From contig CAJFCJ010000008.1 of assembly GCA_904063045.1 (NCBI GenBank), positions 558,001-622,000 on the forward strand: a DNA stretch of 64,000 nucleotides, given 5' to 3'. The notes beneath the pieces are model-generated. The model did no database searches. It had not been told where the DNA came from and worked only from the letters and a program-made list of their open reading frames with translations. Shown piece after piece: positions 1 through 12,074 of this stretch; position 1 is the first letter of the stretch; each line of letters opens with the position of its first letter. This DNA comes from Dimorphilus gyrociliatus (Eukaryota; Annelida; Polychaeta; Dinophilidae). Both the position numbers and the translations under genes were made by a program.

Positions 1-443
1 ACAAAGAGAAGTTTAAAGTATTACTACTTAAATGTGTATACAAAATGACCGACCCACATAGACAGGCAATTGAATCATCATAAGGTGAATATGATTTATA
101 TTTCGTCAAAATGAAAAATCTATGTTAAATGTGTAAAAATAAAGTATTAGATCCGAAAACTTATTAGTATATAAGTAAAATCTTTTAATAAAACTCTCCA
201 TGTTGTAGTTATGGTCACAAAGATTATATTATATAACAATAGAGAATATGGATAAACTTGTAAAATAAAATAGTCTGTTGTAATTGCACAATTTGTATTA
301 AATCTAATATTTTTCAAAAGCAATCCATCAAAATGAATACATTAAGCTTCATGAAGTAAAAATATCAATTTAAAACTAATTCTAGTAAGCAGAAAATTGT
401 AGAATCATCGCAGGCAAAAATTTAAATAATTGAAAGATGTCTC
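1..443. other. left-edge non-coding, serpin 3' flank
   Basis: AT-rich sequence with no convincing reading frame. It lies downstream of the minus-strand serpin and probably holds its 3' UTR. I see no other element. Confidence 0.5.
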
Positions 444-1604
444 CTATGGCCTGACATATCTTCCAAAGAACAAGGGTGTTCCAGAAGACGAATGCACAAT
501 TGAAAATAAGAAAGGCCTGTTAGCCCTAAATTCTGGATTGACTGCGGCACATCTAAGACTCATTACAGCAGCAGTTGCGGCGGCTGCTTCACTACCTTCC
601 TCATTTACTTCCAAGAATGCTTTATGTACTGCACTGCTTACAAAAAGATCCTTGGTACCTGTCATAAGGCTAAGATCAGCAAGCTTTTCGTCAAAAACGT
701 CTTTGAGACCTAGTTGGGGCAAAACGGCTTCTAATTCAAGTTTTGTTTCCAGGCGAAACTTTGGGAAAAAAACAGAAATTTTCTCCTCAGTATACGAGAA
801 ATGACCTCGCATGTTGGATAGTATATCAATATTCAATTTGTTTTGCAATTCATTCAAAGCGAACAGTCCACCTTGCTGGTGAGGCAAAGGTAGGAATACA
901 AGCATCTTGAAGTTTGGATTTTTGTAAGGAAGCTCAAGAACTTGGATATTTAGATTCGAGCTATAGCCAAGTCGATACTTTCCAGATCTATACATCATTC
1001 GCGTTTCTACCTTTTCGTCTTTAGTGATCATGAAATTCATAATTTGAGTAGCCCGTTCGTCAAATTTTTCAGCCCAATCAGCTTTGAAATAGACTGCATT
1101 TACAAGTATCATACGAGTAAGTGCAGTAACTGCATCCTCCTTTAAAAGATTCTTGATTTTACCCTTTGTTATATCTTCAACCCATTTATTCAAATCTTGA
1201 ACTATTTTGCTCTTTTCAGATGATGCAAAATTCACTCTAATTGGGTCTTGTTCGTAGAAATTTTTCAGACTGTGTATAAAATCTTGTAGAAAAGTATACT
1301 TCTCTTGTGCAAGAATTCTATTGGCAACATTCAATTCAATGTTATTCTGTCCTCTAAAAAGTTTCGAAATTTCAAGCATTTCCTTGTGAACATCTTCAGT
1401 ACTGTTGAAAGACCCAAAACTGAATATATCTTCTAGTTGTTTTTGTGATTCACCGGCAGATCCAAGAAAAATCATTCCAAAAACGGTTGACAGTGATATA
1501 GGACTGAAAAATATATTTTCAGTATCCTTAGATAAATGCTTTAAAAGGCATAAAGAAAAGTTTAAGTTAGCCGTAGCTAGGTTTGAAGTAACACACGAAG
1601 CCAT
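444..1604 (-). CDS. serpin (intracellular, clade B-like), predicted trypsin-like-protease inhibitor
   Basis: A complete serpin in one exon (386 aa), usual for the family. It starts without a signal peptide (MASCVTSNLATANLNFSL), so it is probably cytosolic like ov-serpins. Family landmarks are the NIFFSPISLS segment near residue 30, the NAVYFKADW strand near 170 and the C-terminal RPFLFSIVHSSSGTPLFFGRY. The reactive-centre hinge EEGSEAAAATAAVM near residue 335 has the small residues needed for loop insertion, so it is probably inhibitory rather than a non-inhibitory relative. Counting from the hinge (E=P17, G=P15) places Arg at P1 and Cys at P1' in SLR|CA, which predicts a trypsin-like target. 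The start ATG has a good context (AAACAAAATGG). No intron is needed, so the gene may have lost its introns. The protease target is inference. Confidence 0.95.
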   Translation of the reverse strand: MASCVTSNLATANLNFSLCLLKHLSKDTENIFFSPISLSTVFGMIFLGSAGESQKQLEDIFSFGSFNSTEDVHKEMLEISKLFRGQNNIELNVANRILAQEKYTFLQDFIHSLKNFYEQDPIRVNFASSEKSKIVQDLNKWVEDITKGKIKNLLKEDAVTALTRMILVNAVYFKADWAEKFDERATQIMNFMITKDEKVETRMMYRSGKYRLGYSSNLNIQVLELPYKNPNFKMLVFLPLPHQQGGLFALNELQNKLNIDILSNMRGHFSYTEEKISVFFPKFRLETKLELEAVLPQLGLKDVFDEKLADLSLMTGTKDLFVSSAVHKAFLEVNEEGSEAAAATAAVMSLRCAAVNPEFRANRPFLFSIVHSSSGTPLFFGRYVRP

Positions 1605-2248
1605 TTTGTTTCTCCTACTAATATCTGATAAGAACTGCAGTTGTCAGGTAAAATCGATTATTATCAGGAAGAGATTTTTTTATGAATATTTATGATTTAT
1701 GTACACGTAGAGGTCCATATTTCGTAATATGTCATAAGAAGAGTAATATTGAATTGTGTTAGCCTATGTTTATAAGTCGCGAAAAGAGGGATTCGAACGA
1801 AACTTAGAAAGGTCTTTCGTAATCATACCATAAATTAATGTTTCCGTACATTCTAAACGTAATAGTACTGATCTCTGCAAACACAGATAAAAAGATATAT
1901 ACTTATTTCTTAGCTTTCCTAAACTTTAAAAAGTTAACTCCTAAAAGAATACATATAAATTGTATTAGATTTATTTGGTCTTTAAAGTTAGATAAGAGTT
2001 TGAAAATGAACCATTTCATTCTTTTCAGGTGATGAGAAAATAGCGTTTCTCTTATCGTTCAATGGCAATTAAATAAGTTAAAGGAAAATTATTAAATTAA
2101 AGAATAGAACTTTCATGTAGCCTTCAAACTGATAATGCACGCTGTTTAATATTAGTAACTGTTTTCATTATACTTTCTAAGTATTATTTATTTTTTGCAA
2201 GTGAAAGTTTTGTAACAGCTACAAATTTAATAGCCTATTCTGTATAAT
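1605..2248. other. intergenic, serpin/Tpt1 gene
   Basis: 644 bp between two minus-strand genes, so it should contain the serpin promoter and the 3' UTR of the phosphotransferase gene. It is AT-rich, and small open frames here show no recognisable product. Confidence 0.5.
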
Positions 2249-4353
2249 TTAAGGAAAAACAGCCTTGCCAGTTTTTCTATCCAGAACCTTTTCAAAATAT
2301 TTAGGAGATAAAACACCATCCTTATCTCCAGGACAAAGGATCACGTTATTTGCAGAGATAAAAAATTTGATCCCGTCTGTAATTTTTAATTATAAATAAA
2401 TTTCATAAATACTGTTAAAAGTATAAGATACAACCTGCAAGAGCTAACTTCCAGTTGATATAAATAGTGACGTCACACGAAGATCTCATACCTGTGAAGT
2501 ATATTTTCAATTTTTACAAGATAAGAGAAACTTAAAAGAACCCTCAAATGAATTATACACTGACCACTTATTACTTGATTCCTTGATGGATCACTTTCAG
2601 CGAAATGAATATGATTTCTACGTTGACGTTTCAATCCTTCCTTCTCAATCAATTTCCAAAATTTCCAATAAGTTCCATGTATTACAGAGCGTAAATTTGT
2701 GTCTACAGTGACCTCTTCTAATTCTAAGTTTTCTACATTTAAAGAGTGTCCTTGATTAGCCCTAATTTTTAGTTGATTGGTTGTCTCATCAGTCGTCATA
2801 TAAAACCTTTGTTTTTCATTGTTCTCAACAATTCGTTTTATATCCATTTCCGTTATTTCGTTCTTAACAAACTCACGTAGGTTAAGAATTTCATTAACAA
2901 ATAAGAATCCACCTTGTAAAGAAAGATTACGTTTTTAGACAGTAATTAAAAAAACATCAACAAACCAGAATCCAATTTTAAACCACAATTTTCAGCATTA
3001 TGTCTTAGAATACTAGATAATTTTTTGGAAATCATAACATCAACTGGTGTTTCTTTATGTGCTCTTTTAAAAATACGAATCTGGGCTTTATTTGTGCTGC
3101 CTTCTACTTCAAGTTCGAATTTCGGATTTCGATTTGCTATTTCTTTTATTGTTTGTTGACTTATATTTATATTAGTTTCTATATCTTCCAAATATACAAA
3201 ACCTTCAAAAGATTTTAAATCTTATCTATACTAATATATCCTTAATTAGTAATTAACTATAGTCGACTTACCCTGATATTGAGAGACATGATAACGTTTA
3301 CAACCATAATTTAAGAAATTAACAAGCTTTTCTTCCATTTCCTTTAGATTTGTCTAATGAGTCCGTCATAAAAAATAATTATAATTCATAGATATAAATA
3401 TTATACTTATTTAACCTGTTCATCTTGACGAGGAAGCTTTGCATTGGGTTCCGTAGAAAGTCCTTTCCTCTTGTTACGATTATCTTTATCAGAAATTTTA
3501 GTATCACTAATTACTACTGGTACAATTTCGGCTTGCGCCTCCATTGAGTCTTCTTTTTCAGTCTTCTTCTCGCCAACCTATAGACGCAAAAAAAATATTT
3601 TCATAACTACTTTTTATGAATCAGGATTTGTCTGTTGTTACCTTAATCATATTGCCTTTAATTTCGAATTCATCTTTAATGAAACTATTAAGAGAATCCC
3701 AATCAAATTCTTTTTTTTGTTCCGATGCTACGCTTTTAAACTTTTGTAAGTCGATATAGCCTTCTTTGTTTGGTTTAAATTTGCGTTCTATGTATCCCTT
3801 TGTTGTCATATGCTTTAAAAAGCCCAGAACCTTTTTCTGTAAAGTAATTAGTTAGTAGGGAATAGAAAAAATTAGTTTTAAATTCCTACTTTCTGTTTTT
3901 CTAGATTCATAGATTCTTTTTCTTCAATAGCATGCTCTTTATCACTAGATTTAGTATCTGTCTTTTTGTTATTTTTCTTGCCAAAGTTGGAGAATTCTTC
4001 CTCATGAGCACTTAAATAAATGTATTCTTCACTTACTCGATATTCTACTGAATCTTCTAATGCAGAGACAAAATGTTCTTCATAATTATTCTTTCTCAGA
4101 AAAGGACGAATATTATCAATTTTTACAGCATCTGGGAAGAACAATACTTAATATTAAATGAAAGAATTGTAAAATTATTTAAACTAACATTTTTTATGAA
4201 GCGGTATTTTATCTGGGTTGTTTTCGAATATTTCCTTCAGATGTTTAGAAATCTTTTCTAAAAACTGAGAAATATACTCATCGTTTTAATATCAATGTAT
4301 AAAAGTAATGCTACCTCAATCTTCCTTCTTCCGGACAGATTAGACTTGCTCAT
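2249..4353 (-). CDS. TRPT1: tRNA 2'-phosphotransferase (Tpt1/KptA family) with long N-terminal region
   Basis: Transfers the splice-junction 2'-phosphate of ligated tRNA to NAD+. My model has ten exons: 4353-4315, 4264-4189, 4146-3890, 3836-3642, 3577-3416, 3353-3272, 3202-2966, 2912-2565, 2491-2435, 2376-2249 (526 aa, all phases agree). The C-terminal ~230 residues are a full Tpt1 domain: SSILRHNAE (catalytic Arg-His), IRANQGHS (second catalytic Arg), HGTYWKFWKLIEKEGL, HIHFAE, ISGMRSSCDV (third Arg), LALADGIKFF, SANNVIL and SPKYFEKVL. All four catalytic residues known from yeast Tpt1 appear present. The ~290 residues before it are unusual: they hold about three segments resembling the Tpt1 N-terminal winged-helix lobe, plus a charged linker. 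Animal TRPT1 is normally about 250 aa. The start ATG at 4353 has a good context (GTAGCCATGAG). A longer N-terminus is possible (see 4315-4744). Confidence 0.9.
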
Positions 4354-4744
4354 GGCTACAATTCGATAGTAAGTAGGTAACTTTAAAATTCGATTAATTT
4401 TTTTGGGCTGAGGAATCTTAAAATATGTCGATCCTTTCAGTTTTCCTTTCGTTATGAAAGATAGTTTAACACATGGTCAACTACTAGTCTGGTTGGTGGT
4501 GAAGCGACGTAGAACAGGAATCCTTATGAATATAGAGCTCGGTTCGAAATTCTTTACGCATGCGTGTGGCCGACATCTTGTGATCGGATGTCAGAAATTG
4601 AATTTTATCGGATTTTTCAACATTCCAGGACTTGAGTCTACTTTTCAAAACTGGCAGTTGAACAATTTTACTTCTAATTAAATTTCTATCAAGTCCACTT
4701 TGTCCAAGAAAAAAGACAGTTGAAGATTGCACTCTATTTGTCAT
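4315..4744 (-). other. possible upstream coding exons of the Tpt1 gene
   Basis: An open frame begins at an ATG at 4744 (MTNRVQSSTVFFLGQSGL). A donor after 4558 (GTAAAG) and an acceptor before 4445 would join it in phase to a frame that stays open through KIPQPKKINRILKLP and runs into MSKSNLSG, the start used for the Tpt1 model. This would lengthen the protein to about 619 aa. Against it, the CAMSAP start codon would then be only 62 bp away on the opposite strand. The segment could instead be 5' UTR or a separate short gene. I do not recognise the peptide. Confidence 0.3.
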
Positions 4745-4806
4745 TGTCTACTGTATTTTTCTTAAAAATGATGCAGATTTAACTCTTAATTCTTATTCTT
4801 AATATC

Positions 4807-7800
4807 ATGGATGTGATAGAAATTGTCCCACTAGATGATTATATTGGGAATATAAAAGAGGTAAATTTTTTTTTAAGATAATGATTAATGGATGATTAGT
4901 TTCATAAATATTTGGATAATACAAGTAGGCAATTTTTGGATTAACTATTAATTATTTCAGGCAAAATTATGCGCTTCAGTCAAATGGCTTATATCGAAAG
5001 CATTTCCAGATGGAAAAATTCCCTCTGATTTGCAAGAACCGTTCGAGTCGGACCAAAATGTTTGTATTTTCTTTTGAATACACTTATTTTCAATAGATAT
5101 TCTAACTTATGCACACTGTACAGCTATTAGCTGTAATGTAAACAAACAAAGTACAATGCTAGGAAAAAAAACTGAAATATGCTTTATTTTTTACTTTATA
5201 TAAATGAAGAATAAAAACATGTTTTGTTTACTTTCCCCTAGGGTTCACAAAGAATGAAACAGACTGTTGTTAAGCAGTTGGTCAGCTCGAATTTGTACTG
5301 CAGAACTTGCGCGCATATATTTGGTAATTCTTTGCAGGAATATGAAGGAAGAGGTACTATCCAATAACCTTAAACATAAGTTTATACAAAAGGCGGATTT
5401 TACGTAGGTCACTCCAGCGTCTTTCAAATGCTGTCGAGGAAAGGATTTTACGTTGTCGCCCCAAATGAATCTAATGTGACTGAACAAGTTTTATCGCAAC
5501 CGGCACCGTTTAAAGTGGTACGTAAAGTTCAATTAATGAATGACTTTAAACATATTTATATAGTTTTCTATGAAATACATTTTCTCTCTTATCAGGGAGC
5601 TCATATCGCAATGATGGACAGTTTAATGATGGCTTACGCATCACAAACGAGTCCAGTTGAAAAAGTTATTACAGCCGTCAAGTAAGTTCAATAACACTAT
5701 CATGCTATATATGTACAAATATATATATTTGTATAAAATATGTGCTTTTTCTGTAAGAAATTGCGTTTAAATCTTTAATTAAATATGAAAGTTTCAACTA
5801 TAGTGAAGATAATATTAAGAGTTTATATTTTTGTATAATTTTAGGAGATTTGCAACAGTAAAAGCCTCTTCGGAATTACCATTTGATGTTGAAGATGGTC
5901 TTATCTTTTGGATGAATAAAATCGCTGGAGTTATTAGAAATAGATTAAACGTCGAAGATGAAAACTTTCTAATTTTACAGCAGTTAGGTGATATGACGGA
6001 CGGATGTAATTTAGCGGCTATTTTGGCTCACTATCAAACTTCGTTTAAATTGCAAGGTATGAATTACTAATGCTTGTGATGTTTTTTATTTTATAATAGA
6101 CCACAAATCCATTTAACAAAAAACATTGCAGACGCTATATTTAGAAGATCTCTAGATATTGCCGATTCGTTGTATAACCTAGAACAGATCTTAAGCTGGT
6201 GTGATAAAAATATAGGTAGGTAAAAAAAAACATCAATTTTCAACAAAATATATAAATACTATATTGAATACTTCAATAGAAACTATACCATTGAATCTGA
6301 ACGATCTGTTTTATTGTGAACCGATTATGAGGCCAAATATTATTGCATTTATAGCTGAGTTATTTAATTATTTTGAAGGAGATCGTAATCAGCAAGGTAA
6401 GAAATAGAAATGCAATTTTTGGCCTCGTTAAAAATTAATTTTTGAATTGCAGTTAGAAAACGTCCTGCATCTGCTAATTTTGTAAAACCGCCGATAAGCG
6501 AAGCAACAAAGAAAAGTTTTCGTCAAAACTATGTAGGAGGCGATGGCAATAGGACTGAATCTCCAGTCGAAATTCACAATGCTGCCGAAAAGTAAATATA
6601 TTCTATATTTATAGTTTTTCTTTGTAATTTTCTAGTTTAACAGGCGAATGCTCGGTAAAAAATTTTTACAAAAATTCCCATGGAGGTTTTAATAGTGAAA
6701 AGGGCTTGAAGAAACTTTTCAAATCTGTTATATTAATTTTTCGTTTTTATTCCACAGTAAACAAAGTCCACTATTGCCTTTGAGAAAAACAAGCCAAGAT
6801 ATTCCAAAGCAAGCCTGGCCTCAGGAGGGAAACTCTCTATTAGATCAAGTTGATATATCGAATGACTATGATCTAGAATCTCCAGAACCACTCATACCTG
6901 CTCGAAAGAAGGAGGTTAAGGAAACGCGAAGTGTCACTAAATCGTCTGAAAGAGGCGAAGAGAAGAAACGACGTGTTCCAAAAAATTTGCCTCTGAAACC
7001 TGAAGAATCAAGCGACTCCTCTCCTGGATCTGAAGAGTACAAAACACCTATTGTTGAAAATGCTCCACTAAGTTTCAATAATGCTTCAACGGATGAAATT
7101 GTACATGAAAATTTATTTCAAGAATCGCCGTTGGATCGAATGAGAACTGATAGGGCCAGCTTTGTATTACATAATAAGGTGAAAAGTCCTGAAGAAGCTT
7201 CCGCAGCAGGAATTCCAGTTGTCGAAGAGGATAAAGCCAGTCCTGTAACAAGTTTTGCCAAAATTGCTGCTAGTGGTCCCGAAACCCCTAGCGTCGGAAT
7301 AATCGGTAGCTCTGCAAAAAGGAAGAAAAAGAAAACAACAACTTTTTCTCTCCCTAACCAAACTACATGGTCGCAATGCGCTCAAAAAAATAAAGAGGGG
7401 AATTCTGTTAATTCTTCTACAGTGTCTGATTTCGATAATGATAAAAACTCTGGTCTGGCTGCTGAAATACATAATATCAGAATGCGTCTCGATCAGCGTC
7501 GAAAGTTAATCGAGAAAGAAAGGAAGAGGGAAAGGGAGGAAAGAAGCGAAATAAGGCAGCATGTTGGTGACACAGCTTTTAAACAAGTAGTTGGGGTTAA
7601 GAAAGGTGGAGAAAGTGCTCCGGCTTCTCTCATCGGGTCTTTTAATAGTTCCACCGGGAAAGAAATTCCACCGCGTTCCTCGAGTACTCATGACAGGTTA
7701 GACTCCGTAGCAGATGATAAACAGCCTACTGATAACGGCAGTGCTATTGAGTTTTCCCGAAGAGATTCTTTGCTTGAAGATTTTGTTGCGGATAAAACCA

Positions 7801-10800
7801 GAGACAATAAAGGCAAAGGAATTTCGCCAACCATTCCAAATACACAAAGTAATGGTTTACCTAACTTAGAAGAAAATACGAATGATACAGGAAAGTCATT
7901 TTCTCATGTAAACACTCAAAAGACAATAAGCGATGCAAAACAAAGATGGAGCACTGATACGACATCCGAAAATTTTGTAATCCAAACAAATTCATCAGAA
8001 AAAACAGAGCAAAAACAACCCAAAGCATACGGTGCATCTCTTGACAAATTAAATACAAGCATAAAGGAATTACATGGTGAAATCATGAAATTGTCGTTAG
8101 ATAACTCCACAAAACCAAGTCCTGGCAGTGCCAAACAATTACCTTTTGGCTCATTAAGTGAAAAAGGACAGCATTGCTCAGTTCCAGGTCAAATATTTTT
8201 ACCCGATGTTACCAGCTCCCAGAGCCCAAAATCTCAATCCGAAGAAGTTAAAGAAAAGGAGCCTGAACTTCCAAAGAAAATATCGATAGAAACAAAGCAC
8301 GAACCTCATACAACCGTCGAGGAAGCTCTCGAACATATACAAACAAAGGAGGAAAGTAATGAATCGCAACCAACTGGATTTTACGTTGATTTTGGTTCTG
8401 AAAGTACTCCAAAATCCAAAAGAAAACCGAAGTTGACTTCAACGAAAGAAAAGAAAGAAAATAAAGAAAACAACAATCCAAACAACGAAAGTCCGATAAC
8501 GTCCCCAAGACAACAGAAAGAGGAGGAACAAGATGAGAAAGAGGCAGCAAAAGAGGAAGCTACATCAGCTGTTGGCTTTATGGTTGCTGATAATGATTCG
8601 CCGAATGACAGAGATCTAGAGAAGCGAAAACAGCAGCGCATGGAAGCAATTCAAAAAAAGCGAAGAGCAGAGCAAGAGGAAAAACGAAAAAAAATGGAAG
8701 AAGAAAGAGCTCAAAAAGCGTTTGAAACGAGGATGAAGCAAGAGGAGCAGGAAGCTAAACGGGAAAGAGATCGATTGAGAAGAGAGGAGAGACTACAAAC
8801 CTACTTAAGAAAAAAGCAGCAGACTGAAGAAGGAATTGAATCTCCTCCGAAACCTAAGAAGACTGTAAGGCCTCGGCCTAAAAGTCAGGCTTTTGTAGGA
8901 GATCATGATTTAGCCTCCAGAAGAATGGCTAGTAGGTCTCATGAAAACCTGGTCAAAGTATCACCGTCTACTGGTAGGACGGGAGAGGGTCATGGTGATG
9001 AAGCTGCCGTAAACCGAGACGCTTACGATTATAGCAATATAGGTGACGATATAAGAAAAGTGAGCTTTGGACGAAGGCCACCTAGTCCATGTAAGTTCAA
9101 CTCTCACTCATCTGCGTTTTACAATGCTTTTAAATTCCGCCTAGCAATTTTAACAAGCTATCATTTTCTAGTTTCCTAACTAAATATCGCACTTAATTTT
9201 CTCTGGATATAAACATATCGATAATCTTTTTAATTAAAAAAAAAGTACAGCTATGTAAAAAAAAAAAGGTTTATTTAATGGGTTTTTTGGAACCTTGTTA
9301 AGAATCACTGAAAAGAGGCACTTTCCTTTTATTGTGATAGAGTCCCTAAAAGAAATTATTGTTTAGACATTTATTTCTTTTTTTTACTATTCTTATTTTT
9401 ACCAAAAAAAAATATTTTTGTCTAGCTTGTTTGAATCCCTACGTTCTTTATATTTTAACAATCTGTTAAATTAATTTTCTTTTTATTTTGCACTGGGCAC
9501 ATTTTTCGCACTTTTATAGTATGCCTGTTGAGAACAAAACGCACTAGTAGTATCAGCAGTAAAAGCGATGTAGAAAAACTGAGAACCAGTCGGTCGGGCC
9601 CTATGAAAGCCATAGCTAGACCAGACTCTTTACCTGGATCTCCTAGAGACGTCGAGAAGTTTATTTTACCCAGCAAGAATTCAAACCTGGTCCACAAGAG
9701 GCATAACAGTTTAAAGGATCTAAGAAACGTTTCCAGGCCTGATTTGTGTTGGTTATTTTTTTACTTTTAAAGCTTCTGCTTTTTTATACCTTACCGCTTT
9801 GCTCATTCCCCATTTATTTCAAGCTGATGTTATATTTGTTATAAAGTTGTAGCTTTATGCATGGCCTTTTTATATTTTTAAGGCATGGCCTCCGTAAATC
9901 CAATTGCGATACGAGCTGGACATCATACTACACAAGTTGTTAAACCACCAATTTCATCTGCACGATTAGAACAGATATCTGCTACTCATGGTATGAAAGT
10001 GCTTTCTATATATACATATATATTCAACATATTATATTAGAAAGGGCTGTTAATTGAGAAATCATTTTGTCCTTAATGGTTGCCAACTCCTATTAAGAGT
10101 ATTTTGAATGATATTTTAACAGCTCTCCTTATTCAATGATATGGGTATCTTTCGGTTTGAAAAGAGCTTTTATTAAATTATTCCCAATAACTTTAACGAT
10201 CTACGTCATTTAAACAGAATTTAGTGATATAATTTCATTTAAAAATTACAGGTAGGAGCAACACTGAAATTGTGGAGCCTAACGATTATACAGGTAATAA
10301 AGAATATTTATTTAGAAGGTTTAATATGAAACGAATCGGAAATTTTTTCCATCAGGTCCGAAGCTCTTCGTGAAGCCTAGTGCTAAGTCGAATAGAAGCA
10401 TCATTATGAACGCCATTAGTCATTGTTGTTTGGCTGGTGATGTCAATAGTGATAAGAAACAAAAAGTTTTAGAGGCTATTGGTCGATCAACGGCTAATCA
10501 TTTTATCATTCTGTTTCGAGGAGTAGGTCAGCAATACAGAGCCCTTTATTCATACTTTCCAGAAACAGAAGATATTATTAAAGTCAGTGGAATAGGTCCA
10601 TCACCTCTAACAAATAAGATGATGGATGGATTTTATAAGTAAGCTATTGAACTTGATTTAGTTTACAAGGTTAATCTTAATTCTCATCAGGTACAATTCT
10701 GGAGGAAAAAGTTTCACTCGAATTGAAACTACCAAACATATTTCTGTATCAATTGATGCCGTAACAATACAAAATTGTTATTGGCAAAAGCGGCAATCTT

Positions 10801-10838
10801 CCACTTCGTCTGCGACCAGAAAACATCAATTATTTTGA
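4807..10838 (+). CDS. CAMSAP: CAMSAP/Patronin microtubule minus-end-binding protein
   Basis: Binds and stabilises free microtubule minus ends. Fifteen exons: 4807-4860, 4961-5059, 5242-5353, 5408-5517, 5596-5681, 5845-6056, 6132-6215, 6280-6396, 6453-6591, 6758-9090, 9520-9747, 9883-9990, 10252-10293, 10356-10638, 10691-10838 (1384 aa, all phases agree). The N-terminus (~1-330) matches the CAMSAP calponin-homology region: NLYCRTCAHIF, LSRKGFYVV, GAHIAMMDSLMMAY, RFATVKASSELPFDVEDG, FIAELFNYFEG. The 2.3-kb exon 10 encodes a charged, mostly disordered region ending in a Lys/Glu/Arg-rich coiled coil (near 8600-8830). The C-terminus is the CKK domain: ISHCCLAGDVN, HFIILFRGVGQQYRALYSYFPETE, NSGGKSFTRIETTKHISVSIDAVT. 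The exon 11 donor (GTTGGT at 9748) is weak and was chosen by phase. CAMSAP2/3-type subfamilies cannot be told apart here. Confidence 0.96.
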
Positions 10839-11272
10839 TTGCTTAATGCGTTTTCCCACATTCCTTATCCGCTTTAAAACTGCCATTTTAAAAAATAGGA
10901 AATGCGTGAAGAACTCTTTTTTTTAACTTCAAAACGACGTCTCACGACAGGGCAAGCTGGCTTATTTTTTTAAAACCTTTGGTTTTTTCATACAATCTTT
11001 TAGTCACCATTTAATGCAGGTGCGAAACATGTGTTTTAGCGCGCCTTTTTGGAGTGATTAGTTACTAACGAACTTTTAAGGATATTAAAGGTGCTACGAG
11101 TGCAAGTGTTTATGTATAGTTAACTTATTAATTTGCTCTATTTGTTTTTCTTTTGAATTCAATAAATACTAATGTATTTGGTACAGTTGACTTGTGCTAT
11201 TTTTAAAATTAGAGCTTCTTTATCAATTAATTCTTCAATCGTCAAATTGTATTCGAAACCACAATGACAAAA
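10839..11272. other. convergent 3' UTRs of CAMSAP and RPS16
   Basis: Non-coding, T-rich. AATAAA at 11161-11166 is a plausible poly(A) signal for the plus-strand CAMSAP transcript (about 320-nt 3' UTR). The RPS16 3' end must lie just to its right on the other strand. No gene is seen. Confidence 0.5.
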
Positions 11273-11909
11273 TTAACGATAAGATTTCTGGTATCTGGCT
11301 CTTGCTCCTGGACCTCCAAACTTTTTGGGTTCGCATCTACGTGGATCGGCAACCAGAAGAGATTTGTCGTATTGAACCAGAATATCCTTAATTTCCTTCT
11401 TAGAAGCCTCGTCAACATATTTCTGGTAGTAAGCAACTAACGACTTGGAGATAGCTTGTCTAATAGCATAGACTTGAGCTACATGACCACCACCATTAAC
11501 GCGAACTCTGTAAACGATTAACGTAATATTATAAGACCTTGAATGTTAAGAAACTGATAAAAAAAATTCGCGTATTAAAATCAGGAATAAAACTATTAAA
11601 CCATTCTTACAACAAAAGCGAAGTATTTCTTGTTTTTATATTTCACAATTATACTATATATTCGAACATAAAACTGAAATTAGACCAAAAAAAATCATCA
11701 TACCTAATATCCACGCCGCTAAAGCGCTCCTTGCCCAACAACAGAATGGGTTCTTCCAATTTCGCTCTTAAAATTTGTGGTTCAACCAAGTGAATGGGTC
11801 TGCCGTTGATTTTTATTAAACCTCTTCCACTTTTACAGTGGGAGACGGCGGTTGCGGTCTTTTTACGGCCAAAACACTGCACGTGTTGGATTTGCTGTCG
11901 TGTCGCCAT
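11273..11909 (-). CDS. RPS16: 40S ribosomal protein S16 (uS9)
   Basis: Small-subunit ribosomal protein whose C-terminal tail reaches the P-site tRNA. Two exons, 11909-11704 and 11507-11273, give exactly 146 aa, the usual length. Landmarks are [72 protein letters not shown] and the basic tail ending [10 protein letters not shown]. The AG/A codon split at the intron matches phase on both sides. A pyrimidine-rich tract just upstream of the ATG on the sense strand (plus coordinates 11913-11929) looks like a 5' TOP element, as expected for a growth-regulated ribosomal protein mRNA. It is divergent from ATP13A1. Confidence 0.98.
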
Positions 11910-12074
11910 TTTGGAAAGGAAGAAAAGGACGGATGCGGAAAAAGAACTCGTGGCGCCGCCACGCAGTGAAAAGATGTCTGTTAATGTGACTCATTGTGGG
12001 GGAATCTATAGGGTATCCCATGTTAATCCGACTGGTTGCCTGCGTCATCCACGGCCAGGAAAGGAACGGACAAC
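11910..12074. promoter_or_regulatory. shared divergent promoter region RPS16 / ATP13A1
   Basis: Only 165 bp separate the two start codons on opposite strands. The RPS16 side carries a C/T-rich TOP-like tract (plus strand 11913-11929). The region is locally more GC-rich than its surroundings. No TATA box is apparent. Bidirectional use is inferred from spacing. Confidence 0.5.

Noticed and set aside
430..804. Open frame on the plus strand under the serpin
   Set aside because: Antisense shadow of the serpin; composition mirrors the real frame and no domain is seen.
4454..4681. 75-codon plus-strand frame between Tpt1 gene and CAMSAP
   Set aside because: No recognisable product, and the opposite strand offers a frame that splices in phase to the Tpt1 gene.
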